Shown here in pieces: positions 62,736-64,000 of a DNA stretch of 64,000 bases. Every line of letters begins with the position of its first letter. The stretch's first letter is position 1. Under the pieces are notes generated by a model. That model did no database searches. It had not been told where the DNA came from and saw nothing but the letters and a program-made list of their open reading frames with translations. This DNA is from Gammaproteobacteria bacterium (GTDB lineage Bacteria; Pseudomonadota; Gammaproteobacteria; Arenicellales; JAANXG01). Made by a program: the position numbers and the translations under genes. The stretch covers positions 1 through 64,000 of the forward strand of contig JAHEIO010000008.1 in assembly GCA_024639325.1 (NCBI GenBank), read 5' to 3'.

Positions 62736-64000
62736 ATGATACCTGCCAAAAGACTTTCGGACAATCCAACGGCCGTTGCCCGCCGGCGGGCCGCCATCCT
62801 GTTTGTCAATTTCCTGTTCATTATTCTTGCTTATTACCAGGTTAAATCCGCCAGTCGTTCCCTGTTGATCGAGCACTGGGGCGCCGACCGCTTTCCTTAT
62901 GTGTGGATCTTTTCAGCTTTGATTCTCGGCGTATTCATAGCTTTTTATCATCGCCTGGTGGAACGTTACAATCGCCTGCACGTAGTCCTTGGATCGTGTT
63001 TGTTGTTTGTCGCGCTGTTGATTTTATTCCGGGTCATGCTGGAGTCGATGAGCGCCGCGGCAACGATCGGTTTTTACGTATTCGTCGATATTCTGAGCGT
63101 AGTCCTGGTGGAGCAGTTCTGGAGCCTCGCCAACACCATAAACAACGTCGACGATGGAAAACGCTCCTATTGGTTTGTCGGCACCGGCGGGCTGGTCGGC
63201 GGCGTGCTCGGCGGCGCGCTGGCGGCGGCGCTGCTGCGCTATACGCCGATGACGACCGCCGACCTGTTGTTGTCCTGCGCCGGCTTGCTGGCGATAGTCT
63301 TCGCGCTCAACGTGGTCATGGCACGCATGGGTTTGTACGAGGAAATAAAAAGCGACGTTTCACCGGTGCAGGTGGCGAACGGATGGCGATCATTGCTGCA
63401 AAGCCGCTACTTGGTCCTGATTTCGGCGGCGTTGCTGTGCGCGCAACTCGCACAGCCCGTGGTGGAGTATCAGTTCATCAAGTCCGTGGAAGCCGCGTAT
63501 CAGGAACTCGATCAACGCACCGTGTTTATTTCCACGTTCTTCAGCGTTCTGGGTATTGTATCGATCGTCGTCAATCTGATGTTTACACCCATCATCCATC
63601 GCTTTTTCGGTATCGTTGCCGGTTTGCTGACACAGCCGATCGTCCTCGCAATCTGCTCACTGGGTTTTATTGCAATACCAAGCCTCGTGATGGCGTCGAT
63701 TGTGAAGATCAGCGATCGCGGCCTGTCATATTCGATTAACCGCGCCTCCAAGGAACAGCTGTACATCCCCATCGACCCGGTCCGTACCTATCAGGCCAAG
63801 GCGTGGATCGACATGTTTGGATACCGCTTGTTTAAAATTCTGGGTTCGGCCCTGATACTGTTATTTACGCAATGGCTGCCGGTCAGTCTGAATGTTCCGC
63901 AACTGGGCTGGATTACCGTCGCCGTATGCGCACTATGGGTCGCGGTTATCGGTCTGCTCGCCAGGGAGTACCGCGCGGTGGCGTCAATGCCGGTGCCCGC
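62736..64000 (+). CDS. NTT-type (Npt1/Npt2) nucleotide transporter, N-terminal part
   Basis: The frame opens at ATG 62736 and runs off the window after 421 codons, so the C-terminus is missing. It has about eleven hydrophobic helices. The pattern ILFVNFLFIILAYYQVKSASRSLLIEHWGADRFPYVWIFSALILG near the start and YSINRASKEQLYIPIDP with ...KAWIDMFGYRLFKILGSA later are typical of the ATP/ADP translocase-like family. Obligate intracellular bacteria use such carriers to import ATP; free-living bacteria have relatives of unknown substrate. It is close to an exported ATP-grasp protein, which is suggestive. Divergent from a beta-lactamase-like gene. Confidence 0.82.
   Translation, partial: MIPAKRLSDNPTAVARRRAAILFVNFLFIILAYYQVKSASRSLLIEHWGADRFPYVWIFSALILGVFIAFYHRLVERYNRLHVVLGSCLLFVALLILFRVMLESMSAAATIGFYVFVDILSVVLVEQFWSLANTINNVDDGKRSYWFVGTGGLVGGVLGGALAAALLRYTPMTTADLLLSCAGLLAIVFALNVVMARMGLYEEIKSDVSPVQVANGWRSLLQSRYLVLISAALLCAQLAQPVVEYQFIKSVEAAYQELDQRTVFISTFFSVLGIVSIVVNLMFTPIIHRFFGIVAGLLTQPIVLAICSLGFIAIPSLVMASIVKISDRGLSYSINRASKEQLYIPIDPVRTYQAKAWIDMFGYRLFKILGSALILLFTQWLPVSLNVPQLGWITVAVCALWVAVIGLLAREYRAVASMPVP

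Overview
The window looks like a chromosomal stretch of a Gram-negative bacterium, most likely an environmental (possibly marine) gammaproteobacterium. Supporting signs are an AsmA-type envelope protein, a TPP-riboswitch thiBPQ transport locus, c-di-GMP enzymes, an alginate-like PilZ/HlyD plus GT2 polysaccharide machine, a TolC-like outer-membrane partner, and several families of intergenic palindromic repeats. The genus cannot be fixed from the sequence. No rRNA, tRNA, CRISPR array or intact transposase was seen.

Layout. 0-9.1 kb: end of a GGDEF gene, a large AsmA protein, then the thiamine locus: riboswitch, an internally deleted thiB, intact thiP and thiQ, and a divergent thiamine pyrophosphokinase. 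DUF411, a decayed membrane gene and DUF2288 follow. 9.2-26 kb: a predicted conflict or cell-death island. It holds a 1870-residue protein with two lipase-like domains, a CHAT caspase-like domain and a helical tail; a decayed trypsin-like protease; a TIR/deoxyribosyltransferase-like plus TPR protein; a CHAT-helical-metallo-beta-lactamase fusion; a DUF2235 lipase; and a two-protease operon (trypsin-like and subtilisin-like). 26-46.4 kb: a redox set (animal haem peroxidase, catalase-like protein, DyP peroxidase, dihaem cytochrome, GMC oxidoreductase and uncharacterised partners). This set surrounds a second signalling group: a lipoprotein-anchored transmembrane TIR receptor, two exported caspases and a pesticin-like lysozyme. 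46.5-57.3 kb: an EamA transporter, then a c-di-GMP/polysaccharide locus: a GGDEF-EAL protein whose EAL site is altered, a PilZ-HlyD co-polymerase, a GT2 synthase fused to a beta-helix, a TolC-like protein and UDP-glucose dehydrogenase. 57.6-64 kb: an exported dikinase-like protein with swivel-then-ATP-grasp order, two convergent penicillin-binding/beta-lactamase-fold serine hydrolases, and the start of an NTT-type nucleotide transporter.

How the parts may work together (inference). The GGDEF-EAL protein probably only makes c-di-GMP and sits opposite the PilZ co-polymerase that would sense it. The CHAT, caspase, trypsin and subtilisin proteins, with lipases, TIR domains, a lysozyme and a metallo-beta-lactamase domain, resemble parts of protease-activated bacterial immunity or regulated cell death. 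The exact assemblies here do not match a named system I can recognise. The most unusual candidates are the dual-lipase-CHAT protein, the CHAT-MBL fusion, the periplasm-sensing TIR protein beside two caspases and a lysozyme, and the exported glucan-dikinase-like protein.
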